Positions 11,994-24,298 of a stretch of DNA of 64,000 bases are shown here, in pieces. A program made the translations under genes and the position numbers. The notes beneath the pieces were generated by a model, which searched no databases, was not told the DNA's origin, and saw nothing but the letters and a program-made list of their open reading frames with translations. Location of the stretch: NCBI GenBank assembly GCA_029448655.1, contig JACCLO010000028.1:62001-126000 (forward strand). Reading direction: 5' to 3'. The stretch is from Wolfiporia cocos (lineage: Eukaryota; Basidiomycota; Agaricomycetes; Polyporales; Phaeolaceae). Numbering within the stretch: position 1 is the stretch's first letter; each line of letters opens with the position of its first letter.

Positions 11994-12304
11994 CGCCGTA
12001 GCGGGGTGGGATGAGGCAGGGCGTGCAAAGCCAGGAAAATATGGGACGAGCGTAGCGATCCAGCGAAAAGGAAAAGGCGCGAGACCGAGGGCGACGACAA
12101 ATGACGGCGGGTTTGAGTCCCCGCATGCGATCGATCGACGAGCGGTGCCGAATCTCGGGACATCCTAATAAGGGATCTCAATTGTGCGTACAGGGCAGGT
12201 CTGAAACGAATACAATACGAGACTCGAGCAACGGGAGGACGTACAGGATTGTGAAAGTTAGTTACATGTGTTATCACGCCCACACCGTCCGCCCTATGCC
12301 TTAA
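11994..12304. promoter_or_regulatory. Candidate divergent promoter region of MSH4 and its plus-strand neighbour
   Basis: About 310 bases separate the MSH4 start from the first coding-like stretch on the plus strand, so the two genes are divergent and must share control sequence. No TATA box or known meiotic element is clear by eye. Confidence 0.35.
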
Positions 12305-12339
12305 TTACTGCGTCTGTGTCCATCTTGTCTTCATCCCGC

Positions 12340-13225
12340 CGCGGTGACAGCGTTGCGGTGCTCGCTCCTCTCGACGTGGTCCCGCTGAACACGAAGCAGC
12401 ACGCGGCGCTATCGGGCTGGGACACGCTCCGTGGCCCACGGCGCGTGCTCTACGCCTTGCAGTCAGGTGTCCTGCGTCCCGTTTGCCGCGATCGGTCCCG
12501 CATATATAGTAACTCTTCATATGCACTCGCACTCACCCCCTGGAAGCATCCCTCGCACACGTAGTCTCGCCGACCGTCACGACGCTGCCCGCGATACACC
12601 TCTCCACGTCCTTCCCCTGCGCCCGGGCGCCACACGACGCAAACGGGCAGGCAGACTGGGAGGAGGACGTATCTGCGCTCTTTCAGTAGGCTGGAATGGC
12701 ATGCCTACACGCACAGCGGTGAGCTGCGCCATCTCCCTTTCACACGCCGATCTCACCTCACTCACTCGGCCGCGGCAGGCCGCACGCTGGCGACGCTACC
12801 GACCCTTACGTTGCCGTCTACGCGCCGCCCGCGCCGGCGTCCGTCGCAGACGCGGTGCACGTCCGGTGGACCGGCCTCCTCCACACGCCGTTTGTGACTG
12901 ACGTCGCGACCGCGCTCATGTTCATCCCCTTCCCTTCCAATCCCTGCCCTCTCATAGCGGCTCGGTGCTGATTTATTGATATGGTAACTCCGGGCGCCGG
13001 GCGCCGGCCACACTTGCTGCTGTGACCGTGCACGGCGTCCCGACTGTGCCTGCGGCGTATGTTCATGCTGATACTAAGAGGACGGTGCCGCTCGCGCCGT
13101 GGGCGGGGTCAGAGGACACGTGATGCTTGCTCCTTGGGAGGAACGAGGAGGGCCGGGAGGAGGAGGACGTGTGGACGCTGGCGGAGACTAGTGTGGGAAA
13201 ATGGGACGAGCTGGTGGGTGGGTGA
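12340..13225 (+). pseudogene. Unrecognised gene with two in-frame nonsense codons
   Basis: Plus-strand exons can be followed: about 12340-12465 (SVAVLAPLDVVPLNTKQHAAL), 12560-12710 (LPAIHLSTSFPCARAP, ADWEEDVSALFQ), about 12780-12920 (DPYVAVYAPPAPAS, VRWTGLLHTPFV) and about 13010-13225 (TVHGVPTVPAAYVHA, PLAPWAGSEDT, ending WDELVGG at the TGA 13223-13225). The frame is broken at TAG 12687-12689 and at TGA 13121-13123, yet reads as protein on both sides of each. Both stops are one G-to-A step from Trp. The protein is Ala/Pro-rich and I do not know its family. Divergent from MSH4. Alternatives are two unseen introns or sequencing errors. Confidence 0.5.
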
Positions 13226-13239
13226 TCGAATCCTCCTCC

Positions 13240-14372
13240 GAACCCCGGCCATAGGTTTCGACACTGATCGCAATATTGGTCTCCCACTCGAAGCTCAAGC
13301 GCTCACTATCCTCGCCAATCGAGACGTCATCCTCGAAGACTTCGAGCAGGTGCGGCACTATTTCACGACGCCCCAGCTTCGCAGGTACCTCCTCTTCGAT
13401 CAAATGCTTCGCGCCGGTCCGATCGACCTCGGGGAGTTCGCGCTGCCGGGTGGCTACGAAGCTTTACGGTCGCTATGGGCAGAGGATCTACGGTGCCCTC
13501 ACCAGTTCTCGGAGTATGACTCCACTGCCAACACGACGATCGTTCACGGGCAGCCACTTCCCCCTGGGTTCTTCGATCCGCCGACTACCCCTCACGCCGA
13601 GGACAGGGACGCACTCACACCAGTGCAGATCGCTACGTGTGCCGGGCCAGCTGTGTTGATTTCTTTTGCACACTCGTCTCGTTGCTGTCAGAGCTGAAAA
13701 TAACAACGATTCTCGGAGACCGGCTCGACCCTTCGAGCATCAAGGCTGGTAAGACAACTCCAGGCTCCGACGGCAAAGAAGAGCGTGTTGTTCGAACACT
13801 TGGCAGGCGCGAGATCAGCGCCGAGCTCATTGTACGCATCCTCACTTTTTTGAGAATCAGCATCATGTACTCATGCTATTTTAAGCTACTTTGCACTGGT
13901 CAGAAATCTATTACCGATCTTGTCGCACGGGCAATTTCAGATGCAGTTATACTCGATGGATCGAAGAAAGACTCATACGTGTCAAGCGAACAATGCAGGT
14001 CGCTGTCCCAAGTAATCCCGCTGCGCCCGACATGCTAGTAGATTCTGCCACGGAGGGTGGTGATGAACATTTGCACGTACCACATCCGCACTTATTCGCT
14101 AGGGATCAAGCAGACTCGTCAAACGACGACTTCGAGCAATTTACGCCTGGCCCTCCGATGATCAAGACTACGCTCTGTCTCGTGAGCAACCCCCCCTCCC
14201 TCCTTTCCTAGTTGCTGTTTGGTGCCTCATAAGACTTCATTTATAGACTAAACAGCTATATGAGGTTGACGGAGAAGTGGGCGCGAAGATGGATGGGATG
14301 CCGGACTTGGAGGCGCATCGGATGTGGCAGTTCTATGGCGTTGAGACCGACGGAGACAAGATGTATGAGTGA
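13240..14372 (+). CDS. Unrecognised multi-exon gene
   Basis: Protein-like pieces lie in frames that change at likely introns: 13250-13690 (EAQALTILANRDVILEDFEQ, YLLFDQMLRAGPIDLGEFAL), 13665-13830 (LVSLLSELKITTILGDRLD, TLGRREISAEL) and 13950-14181 (RWIEERLIRVKRTMQVAVP, then an acidic stretch). The last exon is 14256-14372 after the acceptor AACAG, with LYEVDGEVGAKMDG and MWQFYGVE, stop TGA at 14370-14372. The junction 14181/14256 is in phase 0. Start codon and inner borders are uncertain, and the family is not recognised. It may belong together with the preceding broken gene, but a stop at 13223 separates them. Confidence 0.45.
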
Positions 14373-14742
14373 TTGGCTCTCGTATGCATTGTTCGGACAT
14401 TCTTGTCACTCTACGCCAGCTTTGGTTATGCTTCTTTCTTGTCTTGTACCATTATCGCATACCTCGCCCTGAAGACAAACGAGCGGCAAGGGTGGCTACT
14501 TTCTGCTAATGAGAAATATCATATACCATACATATACCAGCTATGTTTGAAGCGTCCGCAGAAGCACAAGCTTGTATTCTGGACAACGTCGGCTCGAATC
14601 GGCGTCTTAATTCAGAGATGTCTAGTAGCGCGTGCGTTGCGTCGCGTCACGTATTTGTGATGGATGTGACACTACGCGTTTCCGCGTCGCGCCTTGTTCT
14701 TGACAGCCATACTAGTTACTCCTTGTACACCCACCACTTGAA
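14373..14742. other. Intergenic, upstream of the candidate axis gene
   Basis: No gene. It should contain the terminator of the preceding gene and the promoter of the gene starting at 14743; no sharp motif stands out. Confidence 0.4.
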
Positions 14743-17700
14743 ATGTCTGCCTCCGATTCTCCTTTCAAATTGCTGCAGCAGACTATCTCAAAATCTCGCG
14801 CCAAGAATAGCAAAAGTCTAGCAGAGGCCCTCGAGAAGGTGTCCTCCCACCTCGTCTTACTCGTAAGGCAGCTATTTGGGGCTCAGTGGATGTCTGTTCA
14901 TCATCATATAGAATTTATCCACGATATCCGAGCAAGCATCCAAAGTGTTATCTCAGTGTCTGCGCAGGCCCCTTCTTCCCATATACTCTGCTTTTCCGCA
15001 GCCTGCCCTTGAAGCCGCTGCCGCGATTTTCTACAAGGTCTATCACGAGAAGGTTCTCCCAACTCTTAGAAAGCAGCAGAATGAGCAACAGGGGTTATGG
15101 GAAGGAGTGCTCAACTCTCTCTTGTCCGGTGTTCTCGTATGCTTTAGTTCGATGTTTACGCTTTGTCCGGGAAGCTGACTATGTCCAGGATTTTCTCGAT
15201 GAAAGTGAAAACGGTAATCTCCATCCCCATTCCCTTCTTCAGATGGGCTCATGGGTGCGCTAGACAAAGGCAAAAGTAGCAAAGCAAAGGACGTCATAGC
15301 AGCCACGCTTTTTCCCAATCTATGCGACATATGTTTCTCACCAACTGCTCCGATGATAAGTACTGGTTTACGATGCACTGTACGGTCTCTTACACCTTTA
15401 TTTATGCGCCAAACTTACACTCATTTCGACATTACCAGGCATATACTCTTCTCGCCGATTCTGCTGCGATGCATCACGCCAATCAACACACGCTTCGTGA
15501 CGACCAAATCCTTGGAGGGTGAGCCTGATTCCATTTTACCTTACTATGCCGCATACCATTTCTTGTGCGTAGTCGTCGCCTCGGAGCCACCATCTGGCGC
15601 ACCAAAGGTAAGCTCTCTCGAAGCAGCGTCATGTCAGATTCCGATACCATGATCCAGATTTCCTTCCTCTGGAGAGCTTGTTGACGCTATTTGCGCGTCT
15701 ATTGCCTTCAACGAAGGGGGCTGCCTCCGGTCGCGCAAACCGTACTGCATTCATCCAGTCTGTGTTCAGCAAGTCGTCTCCCCCGGAAACCACCAGCATC
15801 GGACAAAAAGGTCACGGGGCTGCTTGAGAACGTGCCCTCGGAGGACTGGGACGTGACCTCACGGAAGATTGCCGAAGCACTGGCTGCTGGCGACCGGACT
15901 TTGTGAGTAACTTAAGCTGCCGTATTATCACGCTGACCGGCGCCATATAGCCCGCAGCCTTTTGCGATAGAAGAAGTCTGTGCCTGTGGGCAAACACAAC
16001 GATGCGATAGGCTATATGTCGATCCCAAGGCAATACTCGTGAACATGCTCATAGAAGTGTGCCTTTTGACCTTATTCGATGTCCGTCATACGGCGAGCTG
16101 ATTATATGTTCATACATCGATACAGGATAACCAATATGAATCCCTGACAATCTCATACACTTCCATACACAAAATAGATATCCTGCGCGAGCGTTCTGGC
16201 GAGGAGAGGGTCGGCGCGCAGGTGCAAATTGTCATGTGCAGTCCTCCTATTCTCGGAGGAGAACCGATAACCTCTGGCATAGACGAAAGCGGCCCAGTTG
16301 TAACGTTTACTCTTACGAGCGGCGATCTGGACAGATTCGCAAATGCGTTGCGCGACAGAGGTCAAGTAAGAAAGCGTAGCTTATACTTTCTATCTGGTTT
16401 GCGAGTGCTGACACGGTATCGTAATGCAGGGACAGAAGTATAGAGAGATACTCCCACCGAAGCTATCACTAGCGACGTCGCCACTGGTTTTAGATTTTGA
16501 CACCCAGGGCAAGCCGATGAAACAACTAAGCCAATCCGAGGTGCGCTAAATTGATCGCATTCTTCCATGACTGATCTCCACTCACTAGAGGATTGAGAAA
16601 GTCCAACAATGTGAGTATCACACAATCCATAGCATCCGCGCTCATCAACACTGTCAACTTTCCGCTAGTCTACAATACCAACCAAAGCAGTGACGAACTC
16701 AGCTGCGGATCAGACCTTGATAACGCGACTAGTTCGAGATCTTCTGCTATCGACGAACGTCAGTCTATGAAATCTACGCCCCATATGCGTTCGAAAAATG
16801 TCCGAAGAGAAGCCTTTGGCGCAAGCGATGAGGAACTATGTGATCCATCTGACGTCGACTCGGTTCTGCTGGCCCCGCCTCAACGTAGGCAACGGTCGGA
16901 AGGCCCTAGAGTAATCTCCACTAGGTCAGCCAAATCGTCCGAATCCCGACTTGCCGGGAAAACCCGCAAGTCGACCAATAACTCTGTTGCCGCCAAGGCC
17001 TACAAGAGAAAGCGAGATTCTACTGAGTGCAGCGAAGACGGTCCTAACTCAGATAAGCTGGCAGAGGACGCTGTTGCCAATAAACGATCCAAGACTTCCC
17101 CGACAGGTCGTAGCGCTCTTTGCACACCAGATCCTCCAGAGCGCACGGAATCTCAGGTGCTTCAGCCTCGTTCTACAGCGGCGACTAGGGCAACCAACAG
17201 ATATCACGGCGAAAAGGAGAAAATATGTTCTCCTACCTCATGCTCCCACATGATTGACTATGGTGCTCTACCCGAATCCGATCCATTTTCGTCTACTCGG
17301 AACACGTTGTCTCCTCTCACAGCTTTGTTTGCTCGTCGCAAGAAGGCCGACAATAAGCCTGCCCTGGAAAGCAAAGCCCCTCAGTCGAGCACGACCAAAG
17401 GTAGACCTCATAAAGCAAAGCTCTGGAAGACAAAACCGTCTCCGCCGGGCCCTATCATCTACCAGGGAGCCTCGGACGACGATCCGTTATGTGACAGGCA
17501 TGAGCTATCTGACACGTTCGTCGAGGACGAACCTGTCGAAGAGACTAAGGAAAATCAATCGGAAGTAAAAATCAAGACACACGCAAAGCATGTGGTCCCT
17601 GCTCTCGCAGCCAGTGCTTCGACAACGGACAAAAGGGTATGTTTGTTCTCTTGCGTTCTCGTGATTGATGAGAAAGCCATATCATGGTCGTGGACTACAG

Positions 17701-19127
17701 AGGGTCGAAATGTCGAACCCTGCCTTGCAAGAGAAAGCTCACCCATTGTCAGGTTCTACCAACATTGCTAAGGCGCGTGTACCGTGACACTTTCTACGCC
17801 ATACGCTAATACTAAAACAGTCCACAAGCAAAAAGAGAAAGATTGCGCCATGGGCCAACCTCACTTCTGAAGCCCCTCACAGATCTGCGACTGTAGACAA
17901 CAGTACGAGCGGAGTTCCTGGTGTTCACCATGAAGAAACCATACAGCCTACACTGAATACTTTGGGATGCACATCTCTGTCCAAGAAGTCTATGTCATCA
18001 TCCGCATCTGAAAGCCTCTTGACGGGATCTGGTAATGTTCATACAGGGCCTCTGCCTGAGGAGCCAGCCACCGCTGAAGATTCTATGTCAGACATCTCCG
18101 AAGTTGCCAACAAGGCGATACATGCGACCATAGCAGATTCCATGCTCGGAACGAATACCACACCAAGATCCGATCGTATACATTCTCCTGCTCCTCTCGT
18201 CATTCCCTCTCCGGAAAAGCTTGAGCAAACTGATTTTGAGTTGACGGAGGTAACATCTACCCCAATTGGCAAGGTTGTTGAGGTCGATGATTGTGCAGGA
18301 GACTCTGTCTCCACGAGAAAGACCCATCCTAGACATTCCGTTACCTTCGCGCCAGTCGTGGAAGAATGCGAACCGTTGCCGGAGTTGAACTTTGAGATTG
18401 GTTCTCGGAGTCAGCCCACATCGCTGAGCCCATACAAGCGAGAGAGGGCTACTGGTAAACTTATCCATAGATACAACGGCGCACTTCTGACTTTTGTTGT
18501 TAGTGTCACTGGGACTGCTGCTGCAGGATATTGAACACGAGCCTTTCATAGGGCGACGTGAACGTGGCTCATTCCGGAAAACAAATATAACGGGTGCTGG
18601 GAACCGCTCGCGGTGCAAGGAAGCCACTGCAAATGTCCAAGACATCGAAGATGTTCTGCGGGAGTTGCATCAGGTGCCGTAGAAGCTGCTAAGGATATTG
18701 CGGTATGCTGAGTATGTGCTCGACCCTCGCAGGCTATTTTCGGCAAGATCACGGATCGCTTTGACAGCGTACGTGAAGAAGTGCACATTGATCGGAGTGC
18801 AATCCTCCGGGAGGCAGCGCAGGATCCTATGCACATGCGTGCGGATAGGTGTGTGCTGACTGCCCATACATACTTCGCATTCTTGCGGACCTGCTGATCC
18901 CTGTGAACGGCCACTGCAGTGTCGCCCACTTCAACCGCCTTATCGACCTCGAGGCCGAATATGCGTCCTCTGGGCGTGCTGTCATTGACAGTTTGGAAGA
19001 GTTGCTTCGCGCAAATGAAGGGATATGCTGCAAAATAGAAGAGACGATAAAGAGCATCGATCGTACAACACTCGTTGGAAGGATGCCGGTGGTCCTAGTG
19101 GAAATTCCCGCGAGCCTGAGACAGTGA
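14743..19127 (+). CDS. Candidate meiotic chromosome-axis protein (Red1/Rec10/SYCP2-like)
   Basis: Start MSASDSPFKLLQQTISK at 14743. Exons that join in phase: 14743-14862, 14912-15136, 15189-15213, from 15243 on, and several more up to 16.6 kb. The N-terminal third is helical and armadillo-like (EQASKVLSQCLRRPLLPIY, DFLPLESLLTLFARLLPS). A beta-rich segment follows (RLYVDPKAILVNMLIE, ESLTISYTSIHKIDIL, VVTFTLTSGDLDRFANALR; about 15.97-16.37 kb) that fits a PH-like fold. About 16.6-18.5 kb is polar and disordered, with basic clusters (NKRSKTSP, SKKRKIAPW) usable for nuclear import. The last exons (18.73-19.13 kb) form a coiled coil (AHFNRLIDLEAEYASSG, VIDSLEELLRANEGICCKIEE), stop at 19125. This domain order matches Red1, Rec10 and SYCP2, which build the synaptonemal-complex axis. 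The gene is real with high confidence; its identity is inferred from architecture and from MSH4 nearby. Confidence 0.6.
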
Positions 19128-20372
19128 AAGGAATACAACCATGTTATAGTAGAGAACGCGGTGAGTTCGCTCGATATCACAAACGCTCTAGTACAAATCA
19201 TTGCATGTTGATCATCACATGCAGCTGTAGCATGAAACAGGAAACAAGACACAGCTGTATACAAGCGATCGGTCCACGCACGCCTCAGAAGGGATAGTGT
19301 TAGTTTACATGACCATTGCAAGCGGAAGGTGATATGTGCAATGCATGTAACTCTCACCTAACTACCGTCATCCGGCATTCGATACTCAAATAACTTGTTG
19401 TTCTAACAATGGTATGCCAATAACCCCGTGCAAAACCACCTAGCATTCCAACGCAGCATGAGGAAGCTAAAGTATTCGCCGTGACACCTCGCTACCCAGC
19501 TTCCTTTGTTCATACCGTCTCGATACAGAGCACCTTGTGTTATGCATCCATCGGGCTCATCTCGACCACTGTTGGGGCGCGGCCACTCCTCGCCGGTGTG
19601 GCACCCTTCTCTTCCCATCCCGCGCGCCACACTATCTTCCATTTTCCACACTCTCGTTGAATGGTTACTTCTTCCATCATTGCCGAACACGCTCTCTGAC
19701 ACCCGTAACATAAGTTTATATCCAATGACGGCGACAGCCTGAGACATTGTTTCACGGCATTGCGGCGGGTCTCTTGGCACGGAAAGATTAGGTTTACTTC
19801 TCAATAAAATCGGCTATGAGCACAGCTGTGCACGCATCAAAGCACGCATTGGTGAGCCGATTTGCTATCGACCTCCGCCATTATGTGGGCTGGAACTGCA
19901 TCAGAATGGTGCCTGTGCGCAGCACACATGAAAGCGTGAAGGGGACTTGCTAGGTGCACCATTCACGAAGGGTTCACGAGCCTAGACGATCATTGCGAGA
20001 TGAACGGGCGTGGTGTCTCACTGTGCCTTGCGAACAAGTGCCTCGCTAGTGCAGATGCATTTGGGTGACGGGGATCGCGAGATGAACGGACTTCTCACTC
20101 TGAGTGCGAGTCGACTTCGTGATCGCGTACTAGCTTGCCGTGAATTGGAAGGGATTAATATGGATCGTAAACGCCCAGCGCCACCGATGCCGCGAGTCGG
20201 CACACTGGTTTGTCAGCATGGGACCCTGGACACCATGCATATATGGTCACCGGAGCACTGGTTGCCGTCCAGTGCAGCGTGGTGACTCTTGCTTACTGAT
20301 AGGTAGACTCGCATCTCTCCTATTGACTGCCACCACCACAGCCCTCCCCCTCCCAAGCCCAAGCACGGTGTC
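19128..20372. other. Intergenic stretch, no supported gene
   Basis: Short open frames on both strands (for example minus 19403-19804) overlap each other and lack any recognisable motif. Two short similar pieces, GCGAGATGAACGG at about 19995 and 20079, are the only repetition noticed. Confidence 0.45.
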
Positions 20373-21247
20373 ATGTCATCGGGTTTGAAACGTCCCAGTG
20401 ACACCCCATCATCACCACGCAAGAAGCCGCGTCCTCAATACAAAACTCTAAAGAGCTTAGTCGAGGAGGCAGCCAAAAAGGTCAACCGCTTGATTGAACA
20501 TGTAAAAAAAGAGATATTGCCGCTTCTGCAGGAGGAGGGTCTTGGTACAGTTGGTGCTAAGCTCGCTATGAGTATTATGGGACTTGTGGTCAGTGCAGCT
20601 TCTGCTCCTGGAGAGAAGGAGTTGGGTGAAATGCAGTACTTGGAAGTACATATCAACATCCCAGATGATTACCCAGATATGGCAAGTAGGCTTGCTATCT
20701 ATTCCTGACGTCCCTAGTCCCAAGCTGACATGCACTCAAAAGAGTTACAACTGAATGATTTGAATACACAATATGCGAACCTTGCCTTTTATTTCAGGGT
20801 ACTGCTCAACTCCCTCCCTGCACCATCAGAATTTGCCAAGACGGACGTGTGGGCAGACGTACAAAGAACCCGCGCAGCCATCTTATGTATGCGTCCCGTT
20901 GAAAAGAGCGGTGTGCCGATATGCACGCTCCACGATGTCTTTCGTCTTTTCCGAATTCGACTTGGCACAGACCTTTCTTCAGCCACCGATGACCCTATCG
21001 CGGTTGCCTCCATCCGTGCTGCCGCCTTATTGTGCAACGAGATGGGAAACCCGTTCGACGATGAGAACGCACGCACAGCGAAATTTAACGAATGTGTTCA
21101 AGGACTGCTCCCTAACTTTAGGCTCAACCACAAATTTTTTCCCAAACTCGACCGTGCCGTATGCAAACCGGATGCAACGTTGTTCATGGACGAGGAGGAG
21201 ATCTTCCCAGTTTGCCTGCGTGAGGACAAGCGTGAGGCGGGCGAAAC

Positions 21248-21946
21248 TGACACAGACTAGACTGTGGGACTCACACTATAACCTTATAGACGACTTGAAG
21301 ATGTTGCAGAAGGTTGGTGAGGAGGCTAGTGGGCGCAAGCAGAGATGGTATGTAACTGTGCGAATGCAGAGAACAAATCTAAGGCTTATCCGCAGTGATA
21401 GCCCTACTTATATACATGTTTTGTTTGGTTACCGGTAAGGGAGCCAAACATGAAGGTGGTCTGTGCGCAGACATAACTAATATGGTTTAGTCGTAAACTA
21501 CCATAGACCATGTGCGCCGGTAATGGCCGCACCAGTAAGATCGTTTGTTTGGACCGTAGGTCCATGTTGTGGAAGTGGCTGTAGCTACGTTAGTAAGCCA
21601 TGCATGTGATTATTATATTCCGGGATCGGGATATGAGTAATCGTAAGGTCATTGGCATGTGATAACGAGCGGGCCGCTTATCCAATTGTACTGACATAGC
21701 CCGGTATCGGGATATGAGTAAGGCGCGTGACACCGGAGGTTAGTCCGCTGAGTCATTGACGCGTACAAGCGTGTTATGTACGTGTTGTTATGACAAGTGG
21801 ACGTATACCGCGTTGTGTACGTGTTGTTTGGTTGCGTGTACGTGTAGACGGGCGCTTAGCAGCGTAAATGTCTACAAGGTTGTAGAAATACCAGATAAAT
21901 AGGTAAAAATACGGGAAAAATAGTGGCATGTCCCAAATCTGTGACA
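21248..21946 (-). mobile_element. Solo LTR (699 b) inside the nuclease-kinase gene
   Basis: Starts TGACACAG and ends CTGTGACA, flanked by the 5-base target duplication GAAAC (21243-21247 and 21947-21951). The sense direction is minus by comparison with related LTRs. No internal region remains, so the element was lost by LTR-LTR recombination. Confidence 0.9.
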
Positions 21947-22410
21947 GAAACTGGCTATGACGTCTACATGCAAGTGGCGCACGACTACTCGATTGTGGTC
22001 AAAACTCTTCGATGTGCATGAAGGCGGGTGCACCAATGTTTCTCCCATGCTTGTTGGGTATGTACTTTGAACCAAACATACATGTTCTTGGGCGCCCTTA
22101 TGATTATCACACAGGACCCCATCTGTCCATGCAGGGCGGTTTTTATGATGGAGAGGATTACATAGTGGAACCACTAAGTGCAATGTATTGTATGCTACCA
22201 GACGTCACCAAAGAGCGACAGAATCAGCTCGCACGGTTGCTGTATGCGCTCGCTAAAGGAGTAGAGGAGCTGAAGGAGTACGTTGCCCAACACAATAATG
22301 CCACTGTGGGATCAGGTTAATGTCGTCCTACAGGCTGGCTTCATCAACCGCTGAACCACCCTCATTCCCTTGTGGCACCCCTCAAATCTACTCATCCTGC
22401 ACGCTGTATG

Positions 22411-22442
22411 CCGACACCGCTGCCGACACCGCTGCCGACAAA
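22411..22442 (+). repeat. Short tandem repeat, unit GCCGACACCGCT
   Basis: Two and a half units in the coding part before the kinase domain, read as an Ala-Asp-Thr repeat. Confidence 0.7.
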
Positions 22443-23039
22443 CCAAGCACTGGGACCCTCACATTCAAGAAGCCTCTTGTCGTCGATCTCAACAACCGAG
22501 TGCTGTTCACAGCAACGTTGTCGACGACCTCTGCACGGGAGAAGTTGCCGGAGCAGACACCTGTGGTTGTCAAGCTTGTCAGCGGTTCCTATGGCGAAGA
22601 CATACATCGACTTCTGGCGAAGGAAGGCCTCGTGCCTACCCTCCATGGGTGTGTCTGCTTGGAAGGTGCTCCTGTTGCCTACATCATGGACCACTTGGAT
22701 GGGGATTGGAAGCGCTTACACGACCTCTTACGTGATTTAACCCCTCTGTGCCGTAAGGCTATACGGGAATCATTGGAGAATGTTCTGAAATTGCTCAAGA
22801 AAAAGGGCTTCGTACACGGCGACCTTAGGTCGAGCAATATCATGGCGCGGATCGTTGACGAAGAAAAAGCGGAGATCAAGGTTGTCGACTTTGATTGGGC
22901 GGGCAAAGCCAGTCAGGTATTCTACCCTGCGATGCGCAACGAGTCCATCGGTTGGCCTGGTCGGCCCTGTGGTCCAATTGAAGCTGAGGATGACCGCGAA
23001 CTGCTTGATTCGTGGTGGCCACGAGAAACCCATGTCTGA

Positions 23040-23630
23040 TCGTTGTTTCAAAGAATGCTTCACTCCTCCTTCTCTCGCTACATTTGTATGTAGTTTCCAT
23101 TCTCGATGTGACTATACCAGCAATGCATACAACCAAAAATACTACGGCTGATCATGGTTTCGGTGATTTGCAAGCGATGCATTGTTGCGCGCTGGACACC
23201 ATGCAGACAGTCTGAAGTCGCATACGGAGGCATCAGATCAGCCACAGCCCAGTTAAATTAAATCCAGACACTGGCGGTGGTCCGTGCTTTCCTTTTTTTG
23301 CATTAGACATGTATGACTCCCTTGCACCTGTTTTGAATTATGTACCTTTGTCGTGATTATATGGGCAGCAACACTTGCAGATGTTCGATGGTGCAACAAG
23401 CTGCAAGGCCAGATTGTAATATTGCACATTGAAATCTGACGCTGTGTGCTGCATCGAAAGGCGGTATACACCGGCTTGAGATCCGAGCAGTCATATGATT
23501 GCAACTTGTGTATCACGATGCAAATACAATCTCGAGCAATATGCCACAGTGGTCAGCGGTATGGATTGCATGACCCCAGCTCACATGTCTCTAAGCATGG
23601 TTTTAACGGGTCACCACAGGTTGATGATTC
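23040..23630. other. Intergenic stretch, nothing supported
   Basis: Downstream of the kinase part. Only short overlapping open frames with no known motif. Confidence 0.4.
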
Positions 23631-23631
23631 C

Positions 23632-23876
23632 TCATATATTGTATGGATATGTTGGCTCTCTGACAATGTCGAGAACGATTTGCATGTGGCTTCGCTCATT
23701 CTGCGGTCCATTCTTAATATACTTGGCTGTTGCAGATATGGTGACGTGGAAAATGGACGTCTCCCCCAGGTCCTCGCCGTACAGCATCTTAGCCAAAGCA
23801 TAGTGGGGGATATTGTGCTTCTCGAGGTAGGCATTGATCTTGATGTAGTGAACGATTTCATTGATGCATTTGGTCT
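23632..23876 (-). pseudogene. Unassigned open frame fragment without a start codon
   Basis: A minus-strand frame of about 80 codons, closed by stops at both ends, reads as convincing protein: INEIVHYIKINAYLEKHNIP, YALAKMLYGEDLGETSIFHV, MQIVLDIVREP. It has no ATG near its 5' end, so it is an internal exon or a relic. I do not recognise the family; origin from a transposon is possible because the retroelement island begins 400 bases away. Confidence 0.45.
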
Positions 23877-24298
23877 ATATCACGTGCTGGTGTGGACCCA
23901 ATACAATTCTCCAGCCGTAATGCAATAACCATTGCACCAAAAGGGCACAATGCCAACTCTGTTGGCATCGGTGGGTCTCAGTACTTAAGCTATTATGGCA
24001 CATGGTCGTGACATGCTCATGACAGTCTAGCAATACTGCTCCTTGATAATGATGCGTTTGACTTGGTCCGCACCCGTCCGCTCGGCCGACACATCCGTCG
24101 CACCAGAGTCCTCAATGGCCATGGAAGAGCTGTCAGCGTCATCTCCGCGTGCTTGCCCATGCAGTGTGAGACTCAACGTATAGTTGCATGCAGACCCTTT
24201 CCTCTTGCACCACGATGAGGGAGGAGTACTGTTAGAATCCCCCTGAGTCAGGTGCCAATTCTCAGGCAGCAGACACCAGTAGATCAGCAGCCCCTCCC

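Larger units (their letters stand above)
20373..23039 (+). pseudogene. Crinkler-type nuclease-kinase gene, split by a solo LTR
   Basis: The 5' exons (20373 to about 20690, then about 20735-21242) encode a basic nuclear-signal-like start (SSPRKKPRPQ), a helical linker and a restriction-nuclease-like core: KPDATLFM then REDK, which fits the PD-(D/E)xK metal site. The 3' part (about 21952-22319 and 22320-23037) ends in a kinase-like domain with KKGFVHGDLRSSNIM (HGD catalytic loop) and KVVDFDWAG (DFD metal site), then a conserved IGWPG and LLDSWW tail. Such nuclease plus kinase proteins are known in fungi and are related to Crinkler effectors; their role in this fungus is unknown. A 699-base LTR sits between the halves, and the frame also shifts near 22005. 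As it stands no full protein can be made. Confidence 0.7.
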
